Shown here: positions 39,972 to 48,948 of the stretch, one piece after another
Position numbering within the stretch: position 1 is the stretch's first letter
Layout: the number at the start of each line of letters is the position of its first letter
Source of the DNA: Hoylesella shahii DSM 15611 = JCM 12083
GTDB taxonomy: Bacteria > Bacteroidota > Bacteroidia > Bacteroidales > Bacteroidaceae
Assembly (NCBI RefSeq): GCF_000613445.1
Contig: NZ_BAIZ01000006.1
Coordinates: 1-64,000, forward strand
Reading direction: 5' to 3'
Length of the DNA stretch: 64,000 nt
Notes under the pieces: generated by a model
What the model saw: the letters and a program-made list of their open reading frames with translations, nothing else
Told to the model about the DNA's origin: nothing
Database searches by the model: none
Position numbers and translations under genes: made by a program

Positions 39972-41247
39972 ATGCGAATATTGATTGTTAACACCAGCGA
40001 ACTAAATGGAGGGGCTGCCGTGGCGGCTTCAAGGCTTGTTGCAGCGCTAAACAATAGCGGCGTGCAGGCTCGATTGTTGGTGAACGACCGGCAAACGTCT
40101 AATCCCATGGTTTCCGAATTGCCCAAAACACTCTTCAGTAGATGGCGTTTTCTTTGGGAACGGTGGACCATCTTCTGGCATTTGCACTTCACTAAGCACA
40201 ACCTTTTTGCTATTGATGTGGCCAATGCTGGTGCTGATATTACTTCCTTGCCCGAATTTAAACTGGCCGATGTAATACACCTCTCGTGGATTAATCAAGG
40301 TATGCTATCGCTCAATAGCATAAAAAAAATTGTGAATAGTGGCAAACCTGTGGTGTGGACCATGCACGACATCTGGCCCGCAACGGCCATTTGCCACCTA
40401 ACCCTGGGGTGCAACAATTTTAAGCAGATATGCCGACGGTGCAAATACCTACGGTGGGGGCAGCGATAAAGACCTTTCAACTGCCGTTTGGCATAAAAAG
40501 AAACGCATCTACGAGAAAAGCGACATCCATTTTGTGGCTTGTAGCCGATGGCTGGCCGACCAAGCTAGGCAGAGTCAGCTGCTTCGCGACCTACATGTGT
40601 GCGCCATTCCCAACCCCATTGACACCCGTGTCTTTGCTCCAAAAAATAAAGTGGAGTGTGCCGAACTCATGAGTTTGCCTGCCAACAAACGTCTCATCCT
40701 ATTTGCTGCCCAGCGAGCCACCAATGTTAATAAGGGTTTGGCCTATCTGGTTGAGGCTTGTAACATGCTGGCCCAGCAATATCCCGACATGAAAGACAAC
40801 ACGGCCCTCGTGGTGCTAGGCGGAAAGGCCAACCAAGCGGTGGCCGAACTGGCACTGCCTGTTATTCCCATCGACTATGTTAGCGACATCGCAACCCTCA
40901 TTGCCCTTTATAATGCGGTGCATGCCTTTGTGCTGCCGTCGCTATCCGAGAACCTTCCCAACACCATTATGGAGGCAATGGCCTGCGGGGTGCCGTGTGT
41001 GGGGTTCAACGTGGGCGGTATTCCCGAAGAGATTGACCATCGACGAAATGGCTATGTGGCACGGTATCGCGATGCAGCCGACCTGGCTAAGGGCATCCAT
41101 TGGGTGCTTTTCGAGGCCGATTACGACCAACTGGCAACTCAAGCCGTGAAAAAAGTACAGGCCAACTATTCGCAACAGACCGTGGCTCTGCAATATATAG
41201 AGGTGTATAACCAGGCGCTAGCTTTAAAAAATGTATGTTATGATTAG
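39972..41247 (+). CDS. Glycosyltransferase family 4, frame interrupted
   Basis: GT4 enzymes transfer a sugar from an activated donor with a GT-B fold. The start MRILIVNTSELNGGAAVAAS fits the N-terminal Rossmann domain; the C-terminal domain has PSLSENLPNTIMEAMACGVP, the E-x7-E donor-binding motif. The frame breaks at the five Gs at 40456-40460. One extra G (or two missing) explains it, giving 424 aa through YLRWGSDKDLS. CLTLGC and the CRRCK cysteine pair in the middle resemble other Bacteroides polysaccharide GT4 enzymes. It overlaps the next gene by 8 bp and probably serves capsule, O-antigen or exopolysaccharide synthesis. Confidence 0.88.
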
Positions 41248-42030
41248 CTTTTCGGTTATCACCTGCACCTATAATGCTGCTGCCGAGCTACCCCGAACGC
41301 TCAAAAGCGTGGCCGAACAAACCTATCCGCACGTTGAACACTTGCTCATCGACGGACTATCTGCCGATGCTACGCCTGCTCTTATCCAACAATATGTGGC
41401 CGAAATGGCCCAAACCGAGAGCTTGCACACCATTAAAGTAACCAGCGAACGCGATGCCGGACTATACGACGCCATGAACAAGGGCATCGCAATGGCCACT
41501 GGCACCTATCTGGTGTTTATCAATGCCGGCGATGTGTTCCCCTCTCCAAGCACGCTCGAAACAGTGGCCTGCGCCGTGGGCGAGGCCGAAACGCTACCTG
41601 CAGTGCTTTATGGCGACACCGATATTGTTGATGCGAGGGGCGTTTCTTGCGCCATCGTCGCCCTGTTCCGCGTCAAGGTCTCTCGTGGCGGTCGTTTAGT
41701 CGTGGCATGTTGGTGTGCCATCAGGCTTTTTATGCCCTCACCTCGTTGGCCCAACAAACGCCTTACAACCTTCATTATCGTTTCTCGGCCGATGTGGATT
41801 GGTGCATCCGTGTGATGAAAGCGGGCAAAGCAGCTGGTTTGCCCCTGAAAAACGTGCAAGCCGTTGTGGCCAATTACCTCGATGGTGGCATGACGGTTAA
41901 AAACCATCGCGCATCGCTTAAAGAGCGTTTTGCCGTTATGCGCTCGCATTATGGCCTACCGCTCACCTTGGTAATGCATGCTTGGTTTGTTTTGCGGGCC
42001 GTGGGGCATAAACTCAATAAAGGTGCTTAG
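41240..42030 (+). CDS. Glycosyltransferase family 2, frame interrupted
   Basis: The protein starts at ATG 41240 (MISFSVITCTYNAAAELPRT), overlapping the GT4 stop by 8 bp, so translation is coupled. GT-A fold landmarks are LIDGLSADATP, SERDAGLYDAMNKGIAMATG and YLVFINAGD, with a DTDIV Asp motif. The frame breaks at the four Gs at 41637-41640. One added G restores ARGRFLRHRRPVPRQGLSWR and a normal end at LNKGA, 263 aa. It is similar to WcaE-like colanic acid glycosyltransferases. The acceptor is unknown. Confidence 0.87.
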
Positions 42031-42485
42031 GCTTGTTCTCAACATTTCCTGCAAAGGCTCAAAGGTTGTTCTTTGTATTGTTCTTTATTGTATTTTGCTT
42101 TTATCAGGCATCTTTCGCTTACGTTTTCAGTCGCATAGAGCATTATGCTCGTTCAAGGGGTAAGTTAAACCTGCTCAGCTAATAGCTAATAATACAGCAA
42201 AGGTGATTTTTAGAGCTTGCTCTTAACGATTGGGGTTTAACTTTGGTTGCGGTTACACTGCAAAGAACAGTGTGACTTTTTTTGAGTTAAAATAGATAAA
42301 AACAATTATTGCCTCTTATACTTTGCCTACTTTTGTAATACGAAACCTAAATGTGCACAACCTAAGCTTCCCCAATCAAATGTAAAAGTACATGATAAAA
42401 GAGCTTGCTTTATGGACGGTGTGCTTTAACTGTAACCACAAAATAAATGTGTAGCGAAATATTAATCCGAAAACTCTATAAGCTA
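42031..42485. other. Non-coding gap after the glycosyltransferases
   Basis: No gene is seen. The gap has a terminator at 42252-42283 and a possible -7 box TACTTTTG at 42328-42335, about 150 bp before the esterase-like gene. The upstream extension of that gene to 42447 is possible but would place hydrophilic residues before the signal peptide. Confidence 0.55.
42252..42283 (+). terminator. Intrinsic terminator after the glycosyltransferase pair
   Basis: GTTACACTG (42252-42260) and CAGTGTGAC (42268-42276) form a 9-bp stem with one G-U pair, followed by seven Ts. Confidence 0.85.
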
Positions 42486-44200
42486 ATGCGCTTTATATTT
42501 TTATTTTACTTACTTTTCTCTTCGCTCTTTGCGAAAGCCAGCGATCAATCTAAACTCTTTGGATACAGCTGGTGGCCTCATTATCAGCATCCATACTTTC
42601 GGCTTCAACTAGATACACTCAATAACCAACCCGTACTGGGTCTGGATATCATAGCTCCACTCAAAGGTGTTTGGGGTACGCTGTTGCCTACATATCAGCT
42701 TCGTGGCGAAACAAATGATATTACGGTAAGGGTGAAATACAAATCGAAAGATGTACAGCACTTTTACGTAACGCTCAACTCCTTAACTAATGGGGCACGT
42801 GTAGCTCGTCGTGACACGATAATGCTACCCGCATCGCCCAATTGGGCAGAAGCCACAAGTCAACTGCACTTAAAGCATGCCGACCTATTATCTGTTACAT
42901 TAGAGGCTACGGGGAAAAAAGATACGCTAGGAACAATTCAACTTGCCGATTTTGGCCTATACGCAGACGGCAAGAAACTAAGTGATGATGTGCCTGATGC
43001 AGCGGTTGCACCATTGTTTCAGCGTAGCGACTTGCTTAATTGGACGTTCGGAAACTATGAAAACCTCCCATGTATGAACAGTCCTATCCTTGCTGTTGGT
43101 GAGACTGTACACGGCACAAAGACGATGAATGCTGTAGCCATGGACATCATGAAAGAACGCATACTAAAACACCAATGCAGACTGGTGCTGTTAGAACTGC
43201 CCATGGATGCAGCCTTCTATATAAACATGTATGTAAGAAACGACCCACGTTTTAAGTACTCTTACATATCGAACTACATTGACAACTCTTTGCTGAGCGA
43301 ACCCACAAAGGCTTTCATCGAGTGGCTTAAGCAATATAATGCCACCCACGATAACAGCGTGTCGCTCCTGGGCTTCGATACCAATTTAGAATGGGTGCAA
43401 AGCCAAATCAATCTTTTTAATTTCTTCTATACGCTTAACGATGGAAAGAAGTCTCCTGAAATGAAAAAAATCTGTGAGGCAGTGCTTTATGATATGGACC
43501 CTTTTTCGAAAAGGGATGTCGCAGCCTTAATCGATAGTAGCGATGTTGTAAAAACTGCCTCCAAAAAGATGAACTGATGTTGGTGCGTAAGGGCGTAAGG
43601 CTGATGCAATGGTTCGCAAAACACCGTATGCGTTTCGGACAACGAGACACGTTGATGGCGCAGTTCGTTCAATTTGCCATCGATAGCGTCTTTCCAAAAG
43701 AAACAGTTGTTACAATGTATGCGCACACTGGACATTTAAATTACTCTCAGACAATAGAACCAGCACATCTCAATTATTATAGTGCTGGGCATTACCTAAA
43801 AGAGAAGTATGGTGAAAACTATCGTTGCATCGACATTGTCACTTATCAAGGTGCAACAATCGTAAGTGACAAGTATGGTGCTTATGCTGGTAGCAAGCTT
43901 GCTGCCGTACCACAACGCAGCATTGAATACCAGTTGGGACAGCTGGGTGTAGACTCGGTTTACCTACCTATGAGTAAACTTCAATCTAGCGAAGCTTTGC
44001 AAATGCGTATGGCAGGGAATGGAAGTATAAAGGTGCAATTCATCTATGGCTATCCTCAAGCAAGAGTAGATGGTGTGCTTTTTGTTCGCAATGTAGACCC
44101 AGTGATAAAGAGTGAACGAATTATAAAAGAATGGCAAGAAGGAACCAAACGAATGTTTAAAGCTTACCAGGAGGCACTAGGCAAAATGAAAGCTATGTAA
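42486..44200 (+). CDS. Secreted erythromycin-esterase-like protein, frame interrupted
   Basis: The start at 42486 (MRFIFLFYLLFSSLFAKASD) gives a signal peptide; an earlier ATG at 42447 is possible. About 170 residues of beta-rich sequence (YSWWPHYQHPYFRLQLDTLN) precede an Ere-type domain: GETVHGTKTM near residue 204, LVLLELPMDAAF, LLGFDTN and MYAHTGHLNYS contain the positions of the Glu/His active-site residues of the family. The frame breaks at the five As at 43563-43567. One added A joins SKKDELMLVRKGVRLM and gives 571 aa. Family members include macrolide esterases, but most have unknown substrates. Resistance should not be assumed. Confidence 0.82.
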
Positions 44201-44500
44201 ATAACCACGATGCGGAGATTGCATGCTTAACAACACTCAATCCCGAAGACGTTAATACATAGGTAGGAAGCTTTAGGTCACATCCTGCAATTCATGCATG
44301 TCACTCGTTATGCAACGATTGTAGGCACAAACACCCCTTGTGCAAGTTTCTTATTTTAGCATTGCGATTAGGTAAAACATTTCTGCATATAAAAGTTAAG
44401 TTGAAATGTAAAAATGCCATTCATCAACATTTTTTTTGCATTTTGTTTGGTGGTTCTCGAAAAAAGGCGTACCTTTGCATCGCTTTTAGAAACAAAGCAC
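44201..44500. other. Short gap before tRNA-Val
   Basis: No gene is visible. Its right end carries the tRNA promoter. The rest is ordinary A/T-rich sequence. Confidence 0.6.
44446..44477 (+). promoter_or_regulatory. Promoter of tRNA-Val
   Basis: TTTG (44446-44449), a 20-bp spacer and TACCTTTG (44470-44477) form a full consensus promoter ending 23 bp before the tRNA. Confidence 0.75.
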
Positions 44501-44575
44501 GGGCGTTTAGCTCAGCTGGTTTAGAGCATCTGCCTTACAAGCAGAGGGTCGGCGGTTCGAATCCGTCAACGCCCA
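44501..44575 (+). tRNA. tRNA-Val (anticodon UAC)
   Basis: The acceptor arms GGGCGTT (44501-44507) and AACGCCC (44568-44574) pair perfectly, with discriminator A. The D arm is TTAGCTCAGCTGGTTTAGAGC, within normal length; the anticodon loop CTTACAA between CTGC and GCAG reads UAC; the T arm has GGTTCGAATCC. CCA is not encoded beyond the first C. A strong promoter precedes it and a terminator follows 12 bp later. Confidence 0.97.
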
Positions 44576-44586
44576 CAACGCAAAAG

Positions 44587-44621
44587 TCCCGCAATCTAAC
44601 ATGGTTGCGGGATTTTTTTTT
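44587..44621 (+). terminator. Intrinsic terminator of tRNA-Val
   Basis: TCCCGCAA (44587-44594) and TTGCGGGA (44605-44612) form an 8-bp stem, followed by nine Ts. Confidence 0.93.
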
Positions 44622-44690
44622 AGCAACGAACATCGTTGTTGCATGCATGTATATAACAAAAGATAGCTAACAGCATAAACAAACATCAAA

Positions 44691-45674
44691 ATGGAAAAAG
44701 TAGTAAGCGGAATTAGGCCCACTGGAAATCTTCACTTGGGCAACTATTTCGGAGCGGTAAAGAGTTTCGTGAAGATGCAAGACGAGTACGAAAGCCTGTT
44801 CTTCATTGCCGATTGGCACTCGCTTACCACCAGTCCGAAACCCGAAGACATTCAACGTAGTGCTCGTGTAATCCTTGCTGAGTATCTTGCCTGTGGCATC
44901 GACCCACAAAAAGCCAAGATATATGTACAGAGCGACGTGAAAGAGACGCTCGAATTGTACCTCTTCTTTAATATGAATATGTATCTGGGCGAACTGGAAC
45001 GCGTCACCACCTTTAAGGATAAGGCACGACAACAGCCCGATAATGTTAACGCCGGACTGCTTACTTACCCCACTTTGATGGCTGCCGACATTCTGCAACA
45101 TCGTGCGCACAAAGTGCCTGTGGGCAAAGACCAAGAGCAAAACATGGAGATGGCCCGCAAATGTGCGCGACGCTTTAATCATATCTATGGTGTTGACCTT
45201 TTCCCCGAACCTCAAAACTTCTACTTTAACACGCAAGCCGTGAAGGTTCCTGGACTGGATGGCAGCGGAAAAATGGGGAAGAGTGATGGCAATTGCATCT
45301 ATCTTTACGAAGAAGATGCGGCTATACGTAAAAAGGTAATGAAGGCTGTGACCGACTCTGGACCCGAAGCTCCCAATAGCGTGAAGCCCGATGTTATTGA
45401 AAATCTCTTTACTTTCTTGCGTATCTGCTCGGACGAGGAAACGTATAACTACTTCGACGAGAAATGGAACGATTGCTCTATACGTTATGGCGACTTGAAA
45501 AAGCAGATTGCTGAAGACATTATCAAAACCGTAACGCCCATTCGCGAGCGCATTATGGAATATCGTTCTAACACCCAACTGCTCGATCGCATCGCTCAAG
45601 AGGGTGCCGAAGTGGCGCGCGCTAGCGCCAGTGCCACGCTTAAAGAGGTGCGTAAGATTATCGGGTTCCGTTAA
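44691..45674 (+). CDS. trpS: Tryptophanyl-tRNA synthetase
   Basis: This 327-aa class I synthetase charges tRNA-Trp. The HIGH-type motif is TGNLHLGNY (about residues 11-19) and the KMSKS-type motif is GKMGKSDGN (about 198-206). FIADWHSLTT and the VPVGKDQEQNMEMAR region complete the ATP/Trp site. Length is typical and the frame intact. It starts about 70 bp after the tRNA-Val terminator and is not part of a trp operon. A GC-rich hairpin lies 79 bp after the stop. Confidence 0.97.
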   Translation: MEKVVSGIRPTGNLHLGNYFGAVKSFVKMQDEYESLFFIADWHSLTTSPKPEDIQRSARVILAEYLACGIDPQKAKIYVQSDVKETLELYLFFNMNMYLGELERVTTFKDKARQQPDNVNAGLLTYPTLMAADILQHRAHKVPVGKDQEQNMEMARKCARRFNHIYGVDLFPEPQNFYFNTQAVKVPGLDGSGKMGKSDGNCIYLYEEDAAIRKKVMKAVTDSGPEAPNSVKPDVIENLFTFLRICSDEETYNYFDEKWNDCSIRYGDLKKQIAEDIIKTVTPIRERIMEYRSNTQLLDRIAQEGAEVARASASATLKEVRKIIGFR

Positions 45675-45752
45675 AAATACGCGTCCTTTGCGGTACTTTT
45701 ACGCTGCTAAAACCCATACTATGCGCCACAGAACTTAACTTCGCGCGCAATT

Positions 45753-45824
45753 AACAAGCCTGCCCTGCCTGCCAATGCATAAGCCCTTCGTGGTGCTATA
45801 CTTGCTGTGCGGGGCAGGCTTGTT
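45753..45824. terminator. Long GC-rich inverted repeat after trpS
   Basis: AACAAGCCTGCCC (45753-45765) and GGGCAGGCTTGTT (45812-45824) are exact 13-bp inverted repeats around a 46-nt loop. No T-run follows, so it may be a terminator of another type or a repeat remnant. Confidence 0.45.
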
Positions 45825-45988
45825 GTGTGTTGGCATGGGGTGGGGCGTGTGTGGCACTGCAATAGCCCACAAAGGCATTGTGCCATCAATAAGTTTTGGT
45901 CATATTGACAATGTTATGCAATCATAGCAGATTGTGGTATGTCGAGGCTAGGGCGCAAAAGTGCATTGATTTAGGGGTGAGTTTTAAT

Positions 45989-46181
45989 CCCAATCGGTTA
46001 TTATACCACAATGTTTCCAGAATTCTTGTTTTAGTGTTGTTTCCTAACATCTTTTATTTTCATGTCGGCATCTTGCCTGTCTTTCTAAATTGACGTAGCC
46101 CGCTACGCCTGCATAACAAAAACAGGCAATCTGCTCGACAATAAAACAATATCTGTTTAGTCTCTAATGACCGCAATTGGG
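45989..46181. mobile_element. MITE-like element, copy 2
   Basis: A 193-bp unit that aligns end to end with 37018-37208. The terminal repeats are CCCAATCGGTTATTA (left) and CTAATGACCGCAATTGGG (right). The small internal stem is kept and improved (CGTAGC/GCTACG here, CGTAG/TTACG in copy 1), which suggests selection on or inheritance of the fold. A possible target duplication is TTAAT at 45984-45988 and 46183-46187. Confidence 0.7.
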
Positions 46182-46222
46182 CTTAATCGTGCTTTTTCTT
46201 TATTTGTTAATTGCGTTTAAAA

Positions 46223-46800
46223 TACTTTACAAAACACGTGCTGCAGGCAAACGCATTTTAGCGAAAACAGCGACTCAAAGTAGGCAAAAAGTTGCTGTTT
46301 TTGCCTTATCCAATTTTATTTTTCGTCTATTTTTTGGCATTTCACAAGCGTTTTGTACCTTTTTGGTTTTCTAGAAGACGAAAACTCCGCATTTTTTCTC
46401 TCTCCAAAAACAGCTTTTAGTGGCTTAAAACACACGTTTAATGGTTTATTTCACCAAGAAAACATGCTTTTTTCAACATTCTAAAATTGTAAATTCATAC
46501 AAGAGGTATGCAAGATGATGCATTTGACGCTGCGTTTAGCAGCAAATAACCTCGCGTTTTGCACCATTTAGCCTTGCGTTTTGCAGCAAATAGCCCTGCG
46601 TTTAGCAGCAAATAGCCGTGCGTTTAGCACCATTTAGCCTCGCATTTAGCAGCAAATAGCACGATATAGCGTGCAAAACACATTTTTATGCGTTGTAAAA
46701 GCAAAAAGTGCAGGTTGTACACACATCGCTTTTACATCCAAAATAACCCTCGCGAGAATTGAAAATTTGGAGCAAGGCGAACAGCTGGTGACTTTCAAGC
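46223..46800. repeat. Repeat-rich intergenic element, copy B
   Basis: This stretch shows the same layout as 21833-22440: TTTACAAAAC, then TAGCGAAAACAGCG (46259-46272), diverged A/T-rich sequence, a 22-bp tandem array, and AACCCTCGCGAGAAT (46745-46759). It lies just right of the MITE-like copy 2. Confidence 0.7.
46532..46663. repeat. Tandem array of six 22-bp units (copy B)
   Basis: Six contiguous units start at 46532, 46554, 46576, 46598, 46620 and 46642, of the form GCGTTTAGCAGCAAATAGCC plus two variable bases. Two versions are interspersed: one with GCAGCAAATA and one with GCACCATTTA in the middle. There are no unique spacers, so it is not a CRISPR array. Confidence 0.9.
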
Positions 46801-46920
46801 CCTGTTTTTGTGTTAAATTTCATACACAAAACTTTACATTAATAAGACTTGTGTGGTGCACCTATAGAATATGTTATCTATAAAATAATACAAAACACAT
46901 GGCGAAACAGAAAAAATCAT

Positions 46921-46990
46921 TAACTTTGCTGATATTGATGGTATGGCTAAAAAGATGCGTCAATAAACGCACTTTTCGAAAAACGAAAAG
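46921..46990 (+). promoter_or_regulatory. Possible promoter and hairpin upstream of the ECF sigma gene
   Basis: TAACTTTG at 46921-46928 is a good -7 box without a clear -33 TTG. A small hairpin CTTTTCG/CGAAAAG follows at 46972-46990 in the leader, 80 bp before the gene. Confidence 0.4.
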
Positions 46991-47070
46991 AACGTTTTCG
47001 GTAAGCAGAACGTAATCTTTAAAAGTTGTGCCACACGTTAAACAATCTATAGTTAAACAGCCTTATTAAT

Positions 47071-47658
47071 ATGTTAGACAGTGACACAACGCCTAGCCTA
47101 AGGGGTGTCGATCTTGCCGCTTTCGAACAATTATACAGAACCCATTACGAAGTTTTGTGCAAGTTAGCAGCAACAATAACCCACAGTCATCAATTGGCTG
47201 AGGAAATTGTCGACGACCTTTTTTTCTACCTTTGGCATCATCGCAGTGAACTAGAAGTAGACTCGTTGCAGGCTTATCTCTTTCGTGCCGTGCGCAACAA
47301 CAGCGAGAAGGTGTGTCGCTCGCGAGCCTTTCGGCATGGAAGGCTAACCCTAAGTCTTGATAATGAATTGCTCCGCGTACACGATAACCTGTCGGATGCC
47401 GAACATCCCCTAGGGTGGCTCATCGAAGAAGAAATGCAAAACCATGCCCAAGAGGTAGTAAACCAGTTGCCCCACGAGTGCCGACAGGTGTTCGAACTAA
47501 GTCGTTATCATGGCAAAAAGCATGCAGAGATAGCCCAAGAGCTGGGTATATCGGTCAACACCGTGAAATATCACATTAAAAATGCCCTCAAAATACTCTC
47601 TTCTAGTCTGTCTACTGGCACAGCTTGCACGCTGATGCTGATGGCGCAAAGTTGGTAG
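47071..47658 (+). CDS. ECF-type RNA polymerase sigma factor
   Basis: The 195-aa protein has a sigma-2 region at about residues 18-90 (FEQLYRTHYEVLCKLAATIT, EIVDDLFFYLWHH, AYLFRAVRNN) and a sigma-4 region at about 125-185 with the helix-turn-helix HAEIAQELGISVNTVKYHIK. It belongs to the SigW-like ECF group paired with FecR anti-sigma factors and SusC receptors in Bacteroidales. The downstream order (anti-sigma, STN-SusC, SusD) implies it switches on its own uptake operon when the receptor signals substrate. Confidence 0.93.
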   Translation: MLDSDTTPSLRGVDLAAFEQLYRTHYEVLCKLAATITHSHQLAEEIVDDLFFYLWHHRSELEVDSLQAYLFRAVRNNSEKVCRSRAFRHGRLTLSLDNELLRVHDNLSDAEHPLGWLIEEEMQNHAQEVVNQLPHECRQVFELSRYHGKKHAEIAQELGISVNTVKYHIKNALKILSSSLSTGTACTLMLMAQSW

Positions 47659-47875
47659 CGGTTCGCCACAGGTGGCTTTTGCAGAGCACTGCGTCACTAC
47701 ACACGTGGTTGCCTTCTGCAATATATATGGTGCAGGGCTGGGCAAAGCACACCGCTAGCCCAAACGTTGCAATTAATAAAAAAACTTAAAACCGAGTGCG
47801 ATTGCACATATTTCTCGCTTTTTCACTACCCCAACAACCATTAAAAATACTCTTTCCTTATAGAGCGAACAGCGT

Positions 47876-48880
47876 ATGAAAGCCTACAATCAACATATCA
47901 AGAACCTAATTAGCCGCTATGTGCAGGGCGAAATAGACGCCAGCCAACTGCGCGAGCTGAACGATTTTATCGAGCAAAACGATGAAAATCGGCAGTATGT
48001 GCTAAGTATGCGCGAGATGGTTTTCTACGACGAATGCACCAAACCCCATCACAGCTTCGATGTGGAGCAAGCCTTGCAGCGATTTCATGCCCATGTGCGC
48101 CAGGTGGCAAAGCAAAAAAAGCAGGCCCAACGCCAACGAATAAGGCGACAGGCAAAGGTGGCCGCGATGGTGTTAGTGATGTTTTTGCCCGTGGTGGCCT
48201 ATTTCGCAGGTTGGCACAATGCCACCAAACGCTTTGCCATGATAGCCACCACAGCCCCCAACGGGTCGCAAGTAACCACCATTTTGCCCGATGGCAGTGA
48301 GGTGAAACTCAATTCGGGTTCAACCATTAGCTACTCGCAAGGCTTCGGTATATCCCAGCGCGAGATACATTTACAAGGCGAGGGCTTTTTCAATGTAAAG
48401 CACAACGAGCGTTTGCCCATGATGGTGATAACCAAAGATGTGGTGTTGCACGACCAGGGCACGGCCTTCAAGGTGAGCAATTATAAAGAAGACCGCCGCG
48501 TGATGGTTAGCCTTTACGAAGGAAGACTGAGCGTAGACAATCTTATATCGCAACGCAAAGCCTTGGCTTTGAACCCCGGACAGCGCATGGTGGTGGACAA
48601 AAACACGGGTAAACTACAGCGCGAGAACATCAAGGAAACCAAAGAAGAAGGAGCCAGCATGAACACCTTGTACTTTGATAACTTGCCACTAGAAGAGATA
48701 GCGCCCGTGCTTGCCCGCAGCTTTGATGTGCTGATAGACGTGGCCAAGAGCGTGCGCAACAAACGATTTTACCTAATATTCAACAAGCAAATAAGCAACA
48801 TCGACCAGATATTACAAATAATGGCCCAAACAGGCCAAATCAAATACAATATGGCCAACGGGCGTTACCGCCTCTATTAG
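47876..48880 (+). CDS. FecR-family anti-sigma factor
   Basis: The 334-aa protein has a cytoplasmic N-terminus (about 1-90) that should hold the sigma factor, one membrane segment (about 93-112, AAMVLVMFLPVVAYFAGW) and a periplasmic FecR domain (TTILPDGSEVKLNSGSTISY, FNVKHNERLPMMVITKDVVL) ending with a DUF4974-like segment (ISNIDQILQIMAQTGQIKYN). It relays the signal from the STN domain of the adjacent SusC to the ECF sigma factor. The gap to the sigma gene is 217 bp. Confidence 0.93.
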   Translation: MKAYNQHIKNLISRYVQGEIDASQLRELNDFIEQNDENRQYVLSMREMVFYDECTKPHHSFDVEQALQRFHAHVRQVAKQKKQAQRQRIRRQAKVAAMVLVMFLPVVAYFAGWHNATKRFAMIATTAPNGSQVTTILPDGSEVKLNSGSTISYSQGFGISQREIHLQGEGFFNVKHNERLPMMVITKDVVLHDQGTAFKVSNYKEDRRVMVSLYEGRLSVDNLISQRKALALNPGQRMVVDKNTGKLQRENIKETKEEGASMNTLYFDNLPLEEIAPVLARSFDVLIDVAKSVRNKRFYLIFNKQISNIDQILQIMAQTGQIKYNMANGRYRLY

Positions 48881-48948
48881 CAAAGCCCCAGGCCACATTA
48901 CCTAATGCTTATCAATCTCTAAACAATTTCTAACTAATTCATTTCGAC

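Larger units (their letters stand above)
45675..47070. other. 1.4-kb non-coding region rich in repeats
   Basis: No gene is visible between trpS and the ECF sigma gene. It contains a long hairpin (45753-45824), a MITE-like copy (45989-46181), the second repeat-rich element (about 46223-46800) and a possible sigma-gene promoter. Short open frames here overlap repeats and are not credible. Confidence 0.75.

Noticed and set aside
42219..42240. A solo end of the MITE-like element (AACGATTGGGGTTTAA)
   Set aside because: Only about 12 bases resemble the terminal repeat and no internal sequence matches, so chance is likely.
42486..44200. Macrolide resistance gene
   Set aside because: Only family-level resemblance; secretion signal and extra domain differ from known resistance enzymes.
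46532..46663. CRISPR-like tandem repeats
   Set aside because: Units are contiguous at 22 bp with no unique spacers, and no cas genes are in the window.
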